Position numbers and translations under genes: made by a program. DNA of 34,147 nt from an uncultured Selenomonadaceae bacterium (lineage in GTDB: Bacteria; Bacillota; Negativicutes; Selenomonadales; Selenomonadaceae). The notes beneath the pieces are model-generated. The model did not search any database and was not told where the DNA came from. It was given only the letters and a program-made list of their open reading frames with translations. Positions 7,839 through 15,261 of the stretch are shown one piece after another. Location: contig CAMCDL010000006.1 in the NCBI GenBank assembly GCA_945873565.1, forward strand, positions 1-34,147, given 5' to 3'. Numbering within the stretch: position 1 is the first letter of the stretch; every line of letters begins with the position of its first letter.

Positions 7839-8042
7839 TCATTTATCAGCATTATTATTTGTCACTATTGTCTTAACCATTTTTTCAAATTTTGGCCTTG
7901 GTACCATAACATAATGGCCACACCCCTGGCATTTGATACCTATATCCATGCCTACGCGGGTGATTTCCCATTGAAAGCTGCCACAAGGATGTTTTTTCTT
8001 AAGGCTGGCAATGTCACCAGCAGCAAAGGTCAACTTGTTCAT
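7839..8042 (-). CDS. DUF951 family small protein
   Basis: A 67-residue DUF951 protein (YyzM type), a short conserved Firmicute protein without an established function. The family pattern is clear: GDIASLKKKHPCGSFQW, an RVGMDIGIKC segment, CQGCGHYVMVPRPKFEK and a basic C-terminus. The Cys of PCG and the CxGC pair could bind a metal. The start is ATG with AAGGAAGG upstream. In many Firmicutes this gene lies just before ychF. Here ychF is about 1.4 kb away, with the nitrilase and a pseudogene between, which hints that the intervening genes were inserted. It is divergent from the nitrilase gene. Confidence 0.9.
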   Translation of the reverse strand: MNKLTFAAGDIASLKKKHPCGSFQWEITRVGMDIGIKCQGCGHYVMVPRPKFEKMVKTIVTNNNADK

Positions 8043-8099
8043 ATCCGAAACCTTCCTTAAATAAAATAAATTAAATTATATAAATAATACGAGGTATTC
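8043..8099. promoter_or_regulatory. Short AT-rich divergent promoter region
   Basis: Fifty-seven very AT-rich bases separate the divergent DUF951 and nitrilase genes. A minus-strand TATAAT is visible at 8075-8080, but I cannot assign a good -35 on either strand. Confidence 0.35.
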
Positions 8100-8891
8100 A
8101 TGAAAATTTCAATTCTTCAGATGCCAGCCGTGCTTGGCCGCCCGGCTGATAATATCGATACCCTTCGCCGGATGGCTTATACTGCCATGGATAAGCGCCC
8201 AGACGTACTGCTCATGCCAGAGCTATGGGATTTAGGCTTTTATCCAACCCCCATAGCAGACTTCGCTGACAAGAACGGTGAGCGGATACGGAAGGAGCTG
8301 TCTGACCTGGCTGCAAAATATCAGGTCAATATCGTAGGTGGCTCCTGCGCCATAAGCATCGGCAAAAACATTTACAACACCAGCTTTGTTTTCGACCGTA
8401 ATGGAAGCCTGATTTCATCATACAGGAAAACCCATCTCTTTTCTCCTGCCGGGGAGGACAAGGATTTTACCGCAGGCACTAACTTCCCTACCTTTGTGCT
8501 GGATGGTGTAAAATGCGCCACTGTAATATGCTATGACATAAGGTTTCCAGAGCTGGTCCGCCAGCTGGCCCTTAAGGATATTTCCGTACTCTTTGTCCCA
8601 GCTGCCTGGCCAGCAGGCCGGCTGATGCATTGGGATACCCTGCTGAGAGCTCGAGCCATCGAAAATCAGATTTTTGTCTGTGCAGCTAACGGTATTGGAA
8701 AGTCCACTGATGACTTTCTGATGGGCGGACATTCCTCCATCATAGATCCATGGGGTGAAATTCTCGCCCAGGCCAGCAGCGACCATAAGGATGGCGAAAT
8801 TATCCATGCCAATCTGAAGCTGGCCATCAGAGATCAGATCAGGGAAAGCCTGCCAATTTATGATGACAGACGGCCCGAGCTTTACAAATGA
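8100..8891 (+). CDS. Carbon-nitrogen hydrolase, omega-amidase (YafV/Nit2)-like
   Basis: A 263-residue nitrilase-superfamily amidase. The Glu-Lys-Cys triad is intact: E41 in LMPELW, K110 in YRKTHLF and C144 in VICYDIRFPEL. The CYDIRFPE signature and length fit the omega-amidase/YafV/Nit2 group, which hydrolyses 2-oxoglutaramate or related omega-amides formed by glutamine transamination. Related Nit1-type enzymes act on deaminated glutathione, so the exact substrate is uncertain. GAGG lies six to seven bases before the ATG. The gene stands alone on the plus strand, followed by a strong terminator. The nearby transaminase and 5-oxoprolinase operon suggests, but does not prove, a shared glutamate-related metabolism. 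Confidence 0.88.
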   Translation: MKISILQMPAVLGRPADNIDTLRRMAYTAMDKRPDVLLMPELWDLGFYPTPIADFADKNGERIRKELSDLAAKYQVNIVGGSCAISIGKNIYNTSFVFDRNGSLISSYRKTHLFSPAGEDKDFTAGTNFPTFVLDGVKCATVICYDIRFPELVRQLALKDISVLFVPAAWPAGRLMHWDTLLRARAIENQIFVCAANGIGKSTDDFLMGGHSSIIDPWGEILAQASSDHKDGEIIHANLKLAIRDQIRESLPIYDDRRPELYK

Positions 8892-8912
8892 TTATACCTT
8901 AACCAGAAGAAA

Positions 8913-8966
8913 AGGGACAGTCCCATATGACACTATTGCGGTCATAGGGGAATGTCCCTATTTTTT
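8913..8966. terminator. Terminator hairpin with a GGGACAGTCCC-like repeat
   Basis: An outer stem AGGGACA/TGTCCCT (8913-8919 with 8953-8959) and an imperfect inner stem (8921-8931 with 8941-8951) are followed by six T (8961-8966). It ends the nitrilase transcript and overlaps the stop codon of the minus-strand pseudogene. The GGGACAGTCCC core resembles REP-type palindromes, but only one copy is seen here. Confidence 0.65.
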
Positions 8967-9313
8967 ATCCAACCTGCCAGCTGACTGCTGGCGCTATTTC
9001 CTTTTCATAGATTATTACATCAGCAGGAGCAAAACCATTGAAGCCAGTTGCAGCTACTGAGGAGTATGCTCCAATTTCTGGCACTAGAACAAGATCCCCC
9101 ACCACCAGCTTTGGAGCAGGATAATCCCGCGATATTATATCAATGGAATCACAACTTGGGCCAGCAAAAACATTACAGACAGCTCCATGCCCTCAGCCCT
9201 TGCCCTGTCAACAAGGTTACGGCAAAGACACAGCGAATATCTATAGGCAGCAGCATCAAGCGACTGGCTACCAATAAACTCATTTCATCCTCTGGTGAAC
9301 GAAAGCTCTTCAT
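8965..9313 (-). pseudogene. Decayed PLP-dependent lysine/ornithine decarboxylase (Orn/DAP/Arg decarboxylase family 2)
   Basis: The minus strand holds three homologous pieces in two or more frames, in correct order. First, from an ATG at 9313 with GGGGAG upstream, comes MKSFRSPEDEM, resembling the N-terminus of Selenomonas lysine decarboxylase. Second, in another frame, IGSQSLDAAAYRYS and NLVDRARAEGMELS match the middle of the enzyme around its GSQS segment. Third, in a further frame, GPSCDSIDIISRDYPAPKL, VGDLVLVPEIGAYS and AATGFNGF match the C-terminal catalytic region, including the GPSCD cysteine, up to TAA at 8965-8967. About 350 bp remain of a gene that should be near 1.2 kb. The PLP lysine region is lost, so the product cannot be active. 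Confidence 0.8.
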
Positions 9314-9407
9314 AACACTCCCCTATCTTTAAGAAAAAATTATTTTTTAATTAAACGCATTATACGCTCCTAGTATTATGTTTGCAATACCTGCAGCTAA
9401 TGTATAC

Positions 9408-9436
9408 AAAAAAAACTGCTGCCCATAGGGCAGCAG
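9408..9436 (-). terminator. Intrinsic terminator of ychF
   Basis: A perfect 9-bp stem CTGCTGCCC/GGGCAGCAG with a three-base loop (9416-9436) is followed on the minus strand by eight U. It lies about 17 bp after the ychF stop. Confidence 0.85.
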
Positions 9437-9452
9437 CCTGCTTTAACCTTAT

Positions 9453-10559
9453 TTAAACATTGAAGCGGAAGTATGTAACATCACCATCCTGCATAACATA
9501 CTCCTTACCCTCGAGACGTACCTGTCCTTTTTCACGAGCAGCAGCAGTTGAACCAGCAGCAATAAGATCATCGTAGCTGACAATCTCAGCCCTGATAAAG
9601 CCACGCTCTATATCGGAATGAATCTTGCCTGCAGCCTTAGGTGCTACTGTACCCTTCACAATAGTCCACGCACGGCACTCGTCAGGACCTGCAGTCAGGA
9701 ACGTCATGAGACCGAGAAGATCAAAAGCAGCCTTTATAAGCTTCTCAAGACCAGATTCCTCCAGTCCCAGCTCTGCCAAGAAGTCCTTGGCATCATCAGC
9801 ATCAAGCTCAGCAATCTCAGATTCTACCCGGGCAGATATAGTAACTACACCAGCTCCCTCAGCAGCGGCATACTCCTTTACCTTCTGCACATACTTGTTT
9901 TCAGTGTCTGCAGATGCTACCTCATCCTCACCGACATTAGCAACAAAAAGGGTAGGCTTCATGGTCAGGAAATTCATTTCCTTTATCATGTCACGCTCAT
10001 CTTCAGTAAGCTCCACACTGCGAACGGTTTTGCCCTCATCCAGTGCAGCCTTTATTTTCTGTAGAACTGCATCCTCTGCCTTTGCCTCCTTAGCTCCGGA
10101 CTTAGCCAGCTTCACCAGCTTCTGCAAACGGCGCTCCAGCACCTCCATATCAGCAAGGCAGAGCTCGGTATTGATAATCTCAATGTCACGTATAGGATCT
10201 ATAGACCCCTCCACATGGGTGATGTCTCCATCCTCAAAACAGCGTACAACATGAGCCACAGCATCAACCTGACGAATGTGCTCCAGAAACTTATTGCCAA
10301 GTCCCTCGCCTTGTGCAGCACCCTTAACCAGGCCAGCTATATCCACAAAACGGAAAGCTGCTGGAGTTGTCTTTTTGGAATTATACATCTCATGGAGAAC
10401 CTCAAGGCGCTTATCTGGCACATCCACGATACCAACATTTGGCTCTATTGTGCAGAAAGGATAATTTGCTGCTTCAGCACCAGCCTTAGTTATAGCATTG
10501 AAAAGTGTACTCTTGCCTACGTTAGGCAGTCCCACTATTCCTACTTCTAAATTACTCAA
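9453..10559 (-). CDS. ychF: Redox-regulated ATPase/GTPase YchF (OLA1 family)
   Basis: A 368-residue Obg-family P-loop protein that associates with ribosomes and prefers ATP. Visible marks are the G1 loop GLPNVGKS near residues 9-16, [16 protein letters not shown] (G3) near 70, a coiled-coil stretch around 130-180, and a C-terminal TGS domain ending in [14 protein letters not shown]. The frame can be extended to a GTG at 10568. The TTG at 10559 gives the canonical [15 protein letters not shown] start and has GAGG eight bases upstream. It is followed by a strong terminator. Confidence 0.95.
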   Translation of the reverse strand: MSNLEVGIVGLPNVGKSTLFNAITKAGAEAANYPFCTIEPNVGIVDVPDKRLEVLHEMYNSKKTTPAAFRFVDIAGLVKGAAQGEGLGNKFLEHIRQVDAVAHVVRCFEDGDITHVEGSIDPIRDIEIINTELCLADMEVLERRLQKLVKLAKSGAKEAKAEDAVLQKIKAALDEGKTVRSVELTEDERDMIKEMNFLTMKPTLFVANVGEDEVASADTENKYVQKVKEYAAAEGAGVVTISARVESEIAELDADDAKDFLAELGLEESGLEKLIKAAFDLLGLMTFLTAGPDECRAWTIVKGTVAPKAAGKIHSDIERGFIRAEIVSYDDLIAAGSTAAAREKGQVRLEGKEYVMQDGDVTYFRFNV

Positions 10560-10657
10560 AGCCTTCACCTCATAGAAAAATTGTCACAAATAATTTTATA
10601 TAAAAAATGACAATTAAGCAAGGGTAAATATTGGCTCAGACTTATCAGCTATACCTG

Positions 10658-10771
10658 TCAATCTTCCTTTTTCTCAAATTTATCTTTATCTACGCCGCAT
10701 ATAGGACAGTGCTCTGGCGCTGCCTCGCCCTCATGCTCATAACCACATACTGTGCACACCCACTTAGCCAT
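10658..10771 (-). CDS. Rubredoxin-like mini-protein (rubrerythrin-type rubredoxin domain)
   Basis: A 37-residue product with two knuckles, [12 protein letters not shown] and [12 protein letters not shown]. The four cysteines form the CxxC...CxxC site expected to bind one iron (or zinc). This is the short rubredoxin fold found at the end of rubrerythrins and as stand-alone mini-proteins in anaerobes. The usual role is electron transfer to peroxide- or superoxide-reducing enzymes, but no partner gene is nearby. The start is ATG with GGGAG nine bases upstream. The gene lies 51 bp after the RelA/SpoT-like gene, with no terminator visible between, so co-transcription is possible. Confidence 0.88.
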   Translation of the reverse strand: MAKWVCTVCGYEHEGEAAPEHCPICGVDKDKFEKKED

Positions 10772-10822
10772 AATAAATTTCTCCCTTCAAATAAGATAAC
10801 AATTAAATACCATCTAAACTTC

Positions 10823-11755
10823 TTAAGCTGTTAAATTATGTACCAGCTGGATATCTTTTGGTACAGGCAGGGCATCATATATAGACTTAATCTGATTGAA
10901 GAGCTGATCCTTTCTGGCCTGCTCTGTCTCAGGCATTCTCCACTCCTCGTACAGCTTGTGAGTTGCCTGATTTGCTTCAAGAGTAAGCTCCGAATGCATC
11001 TGAAGCTCGAAGGCCTGTCCACTTGGTGCCTTAGCATTTATATGAATTGCCTTATATCGTCCATCTGGATCAAGATATTTATTATCCACCTCGGTAACGC
11101 TGTAGCCAGCCTGCTTCATGGCACTGATTACATCCATCGTTGCTTTTGCCATGGTATCATGCTCCACAATCATGGTATATCTTATCAGGTCACCAGCAGC
11201 TTCCACATATTCGTAATCACTTTTGGGCATCAGACCATTTCGGATATCCTTATCAGTCTTTCGCTGAATCTTGCTTTCTATGCTGGATGCTGTCTTAAGG
11301 GAATACTCCAAGCCCTCAAGGGTTCCGTCCACTTTATCTGCCAGCTCCATCATCGCATAGGTAATAGCGGGTTCATTTGCTCTCGCTATATCATAAATAT
11401 CCTGAGTGCGGGCCTGACATCCATTTAATTTTGAATCAAGCTCGGCAACACTTCCTGATACAACAATCCTGCCCTTACGATTCATATATGGTACACCGCC
11501 AATGCGCTGCTGAAGCCTTACACCTGCCGTAGAAAATGCGGCCATAACCTCCTGAGAATCAGGTGAAGCCGCTGCACCACATATACTGCCAGCCATAGTA
11601 GACCAGATTATTGCCGCTGCTGCCATCAGCATTTTGGGGTTACTTAAATTGGAAAGTCTGGTCAGTCTAGCTATTTTATTCATATCAGGCATGCTGCAGC
11701 CGGATACCAGCTTTCTTATCTTGCTTGCCAGCTTAATTTTGTTTAAATAATTCAC
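10823..11755 (-). CDS. Exported protein with a RelA/SpoT-like nucleotidyltransferase-type domain
   Basis: A 310-residue protein. After a basic N-terminal region comes a hydrophobic signal or anchor segment (about residues 41-62, MLMAAAAIIWSTMAGSICGA), then an uncharacterised part with helices. The C-terminal domain (about 160-275) reads DLIRYTMIVEHD (189-200), YKAIHINAKAPSGQAFELQM (234-253) and ATHKLYEEWR (264-273). This is the pattern of RelA/SpoT-like domains, especially those of polymorphic toxins, with FELQ-H in place of EVQIRT. The ORF extends upstream to 11881, but GGAGG sits eight bases before the GTG at 11755. The promoter at 11795-11800 also excludes the longest form. Activity, target and exact localisation are unknown. 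Confidence 0.7.
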   Translation of the reverse strand: MNYLNKIKLASKIRKLVSGCSMPDMNKIARLTRLSNLSNPKMLMAAAAIIWSTMAGSICGAAASPDSQEVMAAFSTAGVRLQQRIGGVPYMNRKGRIVVSGSVAELDSKLNGCQARTQDIYDIARANEPAITYAMMELADKVDGTLEGLEYSLKTASSIESKIQRKTDKDIRNGLMPKSDYEYVEAAGDLIRYTMIVEHDTMAKATMDVISAMKQAGYSVTEVDNKYLDPDGRYKAIHINAKAPSGQAFELQMHSELTLEANQATHKLYEEWRMPETEQARKDQLFNQIKSIYDALPVPKDIQLVHNLTA

Positions 11756-11794
11756 GCCCTCTGCCTCCTCGACCATTATCAATCTTATGAGGCT

Positions 11795-11829
11795 ATTATA
11801 TTTCACAAAGATGAAAGTAGCATGAAAGT
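11795..11829 (-). promoter_or_regulatory. Activator-type promoter with 11-bp direct repeats (Pho-box-like)
   Basis: On the minus strand two tandem 11-bp repeats, ACTTTCATGCT and ACTTTCATCTT (11819-11829 and 11808-11818), occupy the -35 region. A perfect TATAAT (11795-11800) lies seven bases downstream, and no consensus -35 is present. This layout is typical of promoters activated by OmpR/PhoB-family response regulators, and the repeat resembles the PhoB CTGTCAT box. Confidence 0.5.
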
Positions 11830-11847
11830 ATTTTTCATTTAATTTGT

Positions 11848-11877
11848 AAAAAAGGCATCCCTTTATGAGGGGATGCC
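11848..11877 (-). terminator. Terminator after the GGGtGRT gene
   Basis: A GGCATCCC/GGGATGCC stem (11854-11861 with 11870-11877) is followed on the minus strand by six U (11848-11853). It separates the GGGtGRT gene from the promoter of the RelA/SpoT-like gene. Confidence 0.8.
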
Positions 11878-11899
11878 TCAAAAAGCTCTATAGCTTAAA

Positions 11900-12901
11900 T
11901 TACTTGTTCATAGCCTCTGCAACTGCAACTGCTACTGCTACAGACATACCAACCATTGGGTTGTTGCCTGCGCCGATGAGACCCATCATATCTACGTGAG
12001 CAGGTACAGAAGAAGAACCAGCGAACTGAGCATCACCATGCATACGGCCCATAGTATCAGTCATACCATAGGATGCAGGACCTGCAGCCATGTTATCTGG
12101 ATGCAGGGTACGGCCAGTACCGCCACCGGAAGCTACGGAGAAGTACTTCTTGCCCATCTCCAGACGCTCCTTCTTATAGGTACCAGCTACTGGATGCTGG
12201 AAGCGGGTAGGATTAGTGGAGTTACCAGTAATGGAAATACCAACATCCTCCTTGTGCATGATTGCAACACCCTCTGGAACGGAATCTGCACCATAGCAGT
12301 TAACCTTAGAACGAGGGCCATCGGAGTAAGCGATACGCTTAACCTCTTCAACCTCGCCAGTTACATAGTTATACTGAGTCTGTACATAGGTGAAGCCGTT
12401 GATACGGGAAATAATCTGAGCAGCATCCTTGCCGAGACCATTCAGTATTACGCGGAGAGGTTCCTTACGAACCTTGTTTGCGGTCTGAGCGATACCGATT
12501 GCGCCCTCAGCAGCAGCAAAGGACTCGTGACCAGCCAGGAATGCGAAGCAGGTATTCTCCTCGGAGAGAAGCATTGCTGCCAGATTACCATGACCAAGAC
12601 CTACCTTACGATGTGCAGCAACGGAACCAGGTACGCAGAATGCCTGAATACCTTCGCCGATAGCCTTAGCAGCATCAGCAGCAGTCTTTACACCCTTCTT
12701 GATTGCGATTGCAGCACCCAGGGTATATGCCCACTTAGCGTTCTCGAAGCAGATTGGCTGCAGATCAGTTACGATAGCAGCTGGATCAATTCCCTTTTCC
12801 TTACAAACATCAGCAGCAGCCTCAATGGATGCAATGCCATATTTCTTGCAAACTTCGTTAATACCGTCAATACGGCGCTCATAGCCTTCAAATAATGCCA
12901 T
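11900..12901 (-). CDS. GGGtGRT protein (conserved, function unknown)
   Basis: A 333-residue protein of the family named for its GGGtGRT motif, present here as ASGGGTGRTLHPDNM, with the motif at residues 259-265. Other conserved-looking features are an EENTCFAFLAGHESFAAAEG segment (114-133) and several Cys residues (18, 33, 51, 89, 118, 202). There is no signal peptide, so it is cytoplasmic. The biochemical role is not established. It lies 34 bp after a NifU-like scaffold gene in an apparent two-gene operon. As far as I know the two families commonly occur together, which suggests a metal-cofactor role; that is inference. A terminator follows at 11848-11877. Confidence 0.85.
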   Translation of the reverse strand: MALFEGYERRIDGINEVCKKYGIASIEAAADVCKEKGIDPAAIVTDLQPICFENAKWAYTLGAAIAIKKGVKTAADAAKAIGEGIQAFCVPGSVAAHRKVGLGHGNLAAMLLSEENTCFAFLAGHESFAAAEGAIGIAQTANKVRKEPLRVILNGLGKDAAQIISRINGFTYVQTQYNYVTGEVEEVKRIAYSDGPRSKVNCYGADSVPEGVAIMHKEDVGISITGNSTNPTRFQHPVAGTYKKERLEMGKKYFSVASGGGTGRTLHPDNMAAGPASYGMTDTMGRMHGDAQFAGSSSVPAHVDMMGLIGAGNNPMVGMSVAVAVAVAEAMNK

Positions 12902-12935
12902 TTCTATTTCAGTCCTTCCTGTTCGTTATCTCAAA

Positions 12936-13631
12936 TTATTCCTTACGAGGGTTGATGTAACGGGCAGCATCAGCAAAACGGCCCTTAGTAGAGGTATTCT
13001 TCTTGATAGCCTCGTTTGCGTCAACACCAGCAACGATAGCTTCCATAGCCTTGCCAAGATGAACAACCTCATAGCCGATTACGCGATCTTCGCTGTCAAT
13101 AGCCATCTTAGTAACATAGCCTTCTGCTAATTCGAGGTAACGAGGTCCCTTCAGCTTAGTAGAGTACAGAGTACCTACCTGGCTGCGCAGGCCCTTGCCC
13201 AGGTCATCCAGACCAGCACCTACTGGCAGACCATCATCGGAGAATGCAGTCTGAGTACGGCCATATACAATCTGCAGGAACAGCTCACGCATAGCAGTGT
13301 TGATAGCATCGCAAACCAGGTCAGTATTCAGAGCCTCGAGAATAGTCTTGCCTGGAAGAATCTCGGAAGCCATAGCTGCGGAATGAGTCATACCAGAGCA
13401 GCCAATGGTCTCTACCAGAGCTTCCTCAATGATACCCTCTTTTACATTCAGGGTAAGCTTGCATCCACCCTGCTGAGGAGCGCACCAGCCGATACCATGA
13501 GTCAGGCCGCTTATGTCCTTGATTTCCTTAGACTGTACCCACTTGCCCTCCTCTGGGATAGGAGCTGGACCATGGTTTACTTCTTTTGCTACGCAAGTCA
13601 TGTCTTCAACATGCTTATCATAATAAATCAT
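12936..13631 (-). CDS. NifU-like iron-sulfur scaffold-type protein, partner of the GGGtGRT protein
   Basis: A 231-residue protein with an IscU/NifU_N-like core. The VETIGCSGMTHSAAMASEIL segment followed by GKTILEAL mirrors the second Cys motif of IscU. CAPQQGGCKL lies before it in place of the usual CGD motif, and a further Cys is in DLVCDAINTAM. The C-terminal part (about 150-231) is an extension not found in IscU. The start is ATG with GAGG about nine bases upstream, and a possible -10 TATACT is at 13654-13659. It is probably specialised rather than the general Fe-S scaffold, since no iscS/sufS gene is nearby. Family assignment is fair; function is inferred. Confidence 0.8.
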   Translation of the reverse strand: MIYYDKHVEDMTCVAKEVNHGPAPIPEEGKWVQSKEIKDISGLTHGIGWCAPQQGGCKLTLNVKEGIIEEALVETIGCSGMTHSAAMASEILPGKTILEALNTDLVCDAINTAMRELFLQIVYGRTQTAFSDDGLPVGAGLDDLGKGLRSQVGTLYSTKLKGPRYLELAEGYVTKMAIDSEDRVIGYEVVHLGKAMEAIVAGVDANEAIKKNTSTKGRFADAARYINPRKE

Positions 13632-13713
13632 TTCGTATTCCTCTCTTCATCTTAGTATAGTACACAAGCAGCATGGCGGCCACTGGCGGGCAGCAGCCGC
13701 CTTACTGCAATTT

Positions 13714-15246
13714 TTACTTCAGGGTTATCAATGGCTTACCGCTCATCTCAGCAGGAATTTCCATACCAGCCAGAGTCAGCATGGTTGGAGCAATGTCGCA
13801 AAGAGCACCATCGCTGGCAATCTCGCTTACACGATCAGAAACCACGATAAATGGAACTGGATTGGTGGTGTGTGCAGTAAATGGTGCACCAGTATCTGGA
13901 TCTACCATCTGATCTGCATTGCCATGATCGGCAGTGATACAAACCTCGCCACCAACCTCGCGAATAGCCTCAACAAAGCGGCCTACGCAAGTATCAACAG
14001 TTTCAACAGCCTTTACAGCTGCCTCAAGAACTCCAGTATGACCTACCATATCTCCGTTTGCATAATTGAGAATAATAAAATCATACTTCCTGGACTTGAT
14101 TGCCTCAACAACCTTGTCAGTTACCTCAATAGCACTCATCTCAGGCTGAAGGTCATAGGTAGCAACCTTAGGAGAAGGAACCAGGATACGGTCCTCACCT
14201 TCGTAAGGCTCCTCAACACCGCCGTTGAAGAAGAAGGTAACATGAGCATATTTCTCAGTCTCGGCAATTCTCAGCTGAGTCATGCCAGCCTTAGAAACAA
14301 TCTCACCCAATGTATTAGTAATAGCCTCAGGAGGGAATGCAACCTTAACATTCAGACCTTCCTCAAACTGAGTCATAGTAGCGAATGCCTTCACTGCACC
14401 CTTACGCTCAAAACCCGCAAACTCAGTATCAGTGAATGCATGAGTCAGCTCGCGGGCACGGTCTGGACGGAAGTTAAAGAAGATAACACCATCAACATCT
14501 TCCATGCCAGCATAACCGCCAACAGCAAATGGAACAACAAATTCGTCAGTCACTTCAGCCTCATAGGAAGCCTTAATGCCTGCCACAGCATCATCTGCTG
14601 CACCACCCTTGCCGTATGCTATAACATCATATGCCTTCTGCACGCGCTCCCAGCGATTATCGCGGTCCATTGCATAATAACGGCCGGATACAGATGCAAC
14701 CTTGCCTACGCCGATTTCCTTGATCTTCTCCTCAAGCTCAGCAACATACTCAGCTGCGGAGGATGGGTCAACATCACGACCATCGAGGAATGCATGAACA
14801 AAAACCTTCTCAATACCCTGCTGCTTTGCAAACTCCAAAAGGCCATAGAGATGCTGGCTGTGGCTATGTACGCCGCCAGGTGAAACAAGGCCCATGAGAT
14901 GGAGAGCACCGCCCTGAGCCTTAACCTCAGAAGCTACGCTAACCAGCGCCTCATTAGTGAAGAAATCGCCATCCTTTATAGACTTTGTTACGCGGGTCAG
15001 AGACTGGTAAATGATGCGGCCAGCACCGATGTTAGTATGACCAACCTCAGAGTTGCCCATCTGCCCATCAGGGAGACCAACATGCTCACCAGAAGCGAAA
15101 ATCTGAGTATTTTTAAAATTCGCCTTCAGCCCGTCAATGACAGGAGTCTTGGCAATCTGGACAGCATTGTTAGGATCATTTACGTCACCACAACCATAGC
15201 CATCCATAATAATCAATGCTACCGGAGCATTAGCTAACTTTGCCAT
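13714..15246 (-). CDS. gpmI: 2,3-bisphosphoglycerate-independent phosphoglycerate mutase
   Basis: A 510-residue Mn2+-dependent enzyme that interconverts 3- and 2-phosphoglycerate. It shows the alkaline-phosphatase-fold metal site MDGYG (residues 14-18), the phospho-serine S66 in MGNSEVGHTNIGAGR, HLMGLVSPGGVHSH, FLDGRDVDP, and the C-terminal metal ligands in CITADHGNADQM with FTAHTTNPVPF. The length is normal for GpmI. The start is ATG with GAGG eight bases upstream, 15 bp after tpiA, as the last gene of pgk-tpiA-gpmI. I see no clear terminator in the 82 bp before the NifU-like gene. Confidence 0.97.
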   Translation of the reverse strand: MAKLANAPVALIIMDGYGCGDVNDPNNAVQIAKTPVIDGLKANFKNTQIFASGEHVGLPDGQMGNSEVGHTNIGAGRIIYQSLTRVTKSIKDGDFFTNEALVSVASEVKAQGGALHLMGLVSPGGVHSHSQHLYGLLEFAKQQGIEKVFVHAFLDGRDVDPSSAAEYVAELEEKIKEIGVGKVASVSGRYYAMDRDNRWERVQKAYDVIAYGKGGAADDAVAGIKASYEAEVTDEFVVPFAVGGYAGMEDVDGVIFFNFRPDRARELTHAFTDTEFAGFERKGAVKAFATMTQFEEGLNVKVAFPPEAITNTLGEIVSKAGMTQLRIAETEKYAHVTFFFNGGVEEPYEGEDRILVPSPKVATYDLQPEMSAIEVTDKVVEAIKSRKYDFIILNYANGDMVGHTGVLEAAVKAVETVDTCVGRFVEAIREVGGEVCITADHGNADQMVDPDTGAPFTAHTTNPVPFIVVSDRVSEIASDGALCDIAPTMLTLAGMEIPAEMSGKPLITLK

Positions 15247-15261
15247 TTGTCTACCTCAAAA

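Noticed and set aside
8965-9313. Sequencing frameshifts in an intact decarboxylase gene
   Set aside because: Only about 350 bp remain of roughly 1.2 kb, and large internal parts are missing, so frameshift errors alone cannot explain it.
8860-9332. Two plus-strand frames (66 and 94 codons) after the nitrilase gene
   Set aside because: They run antisense through the decarboxylase remnant and the terminator hairpin; their translations match nothing, while the minus strand gives decarboxylase motifs.
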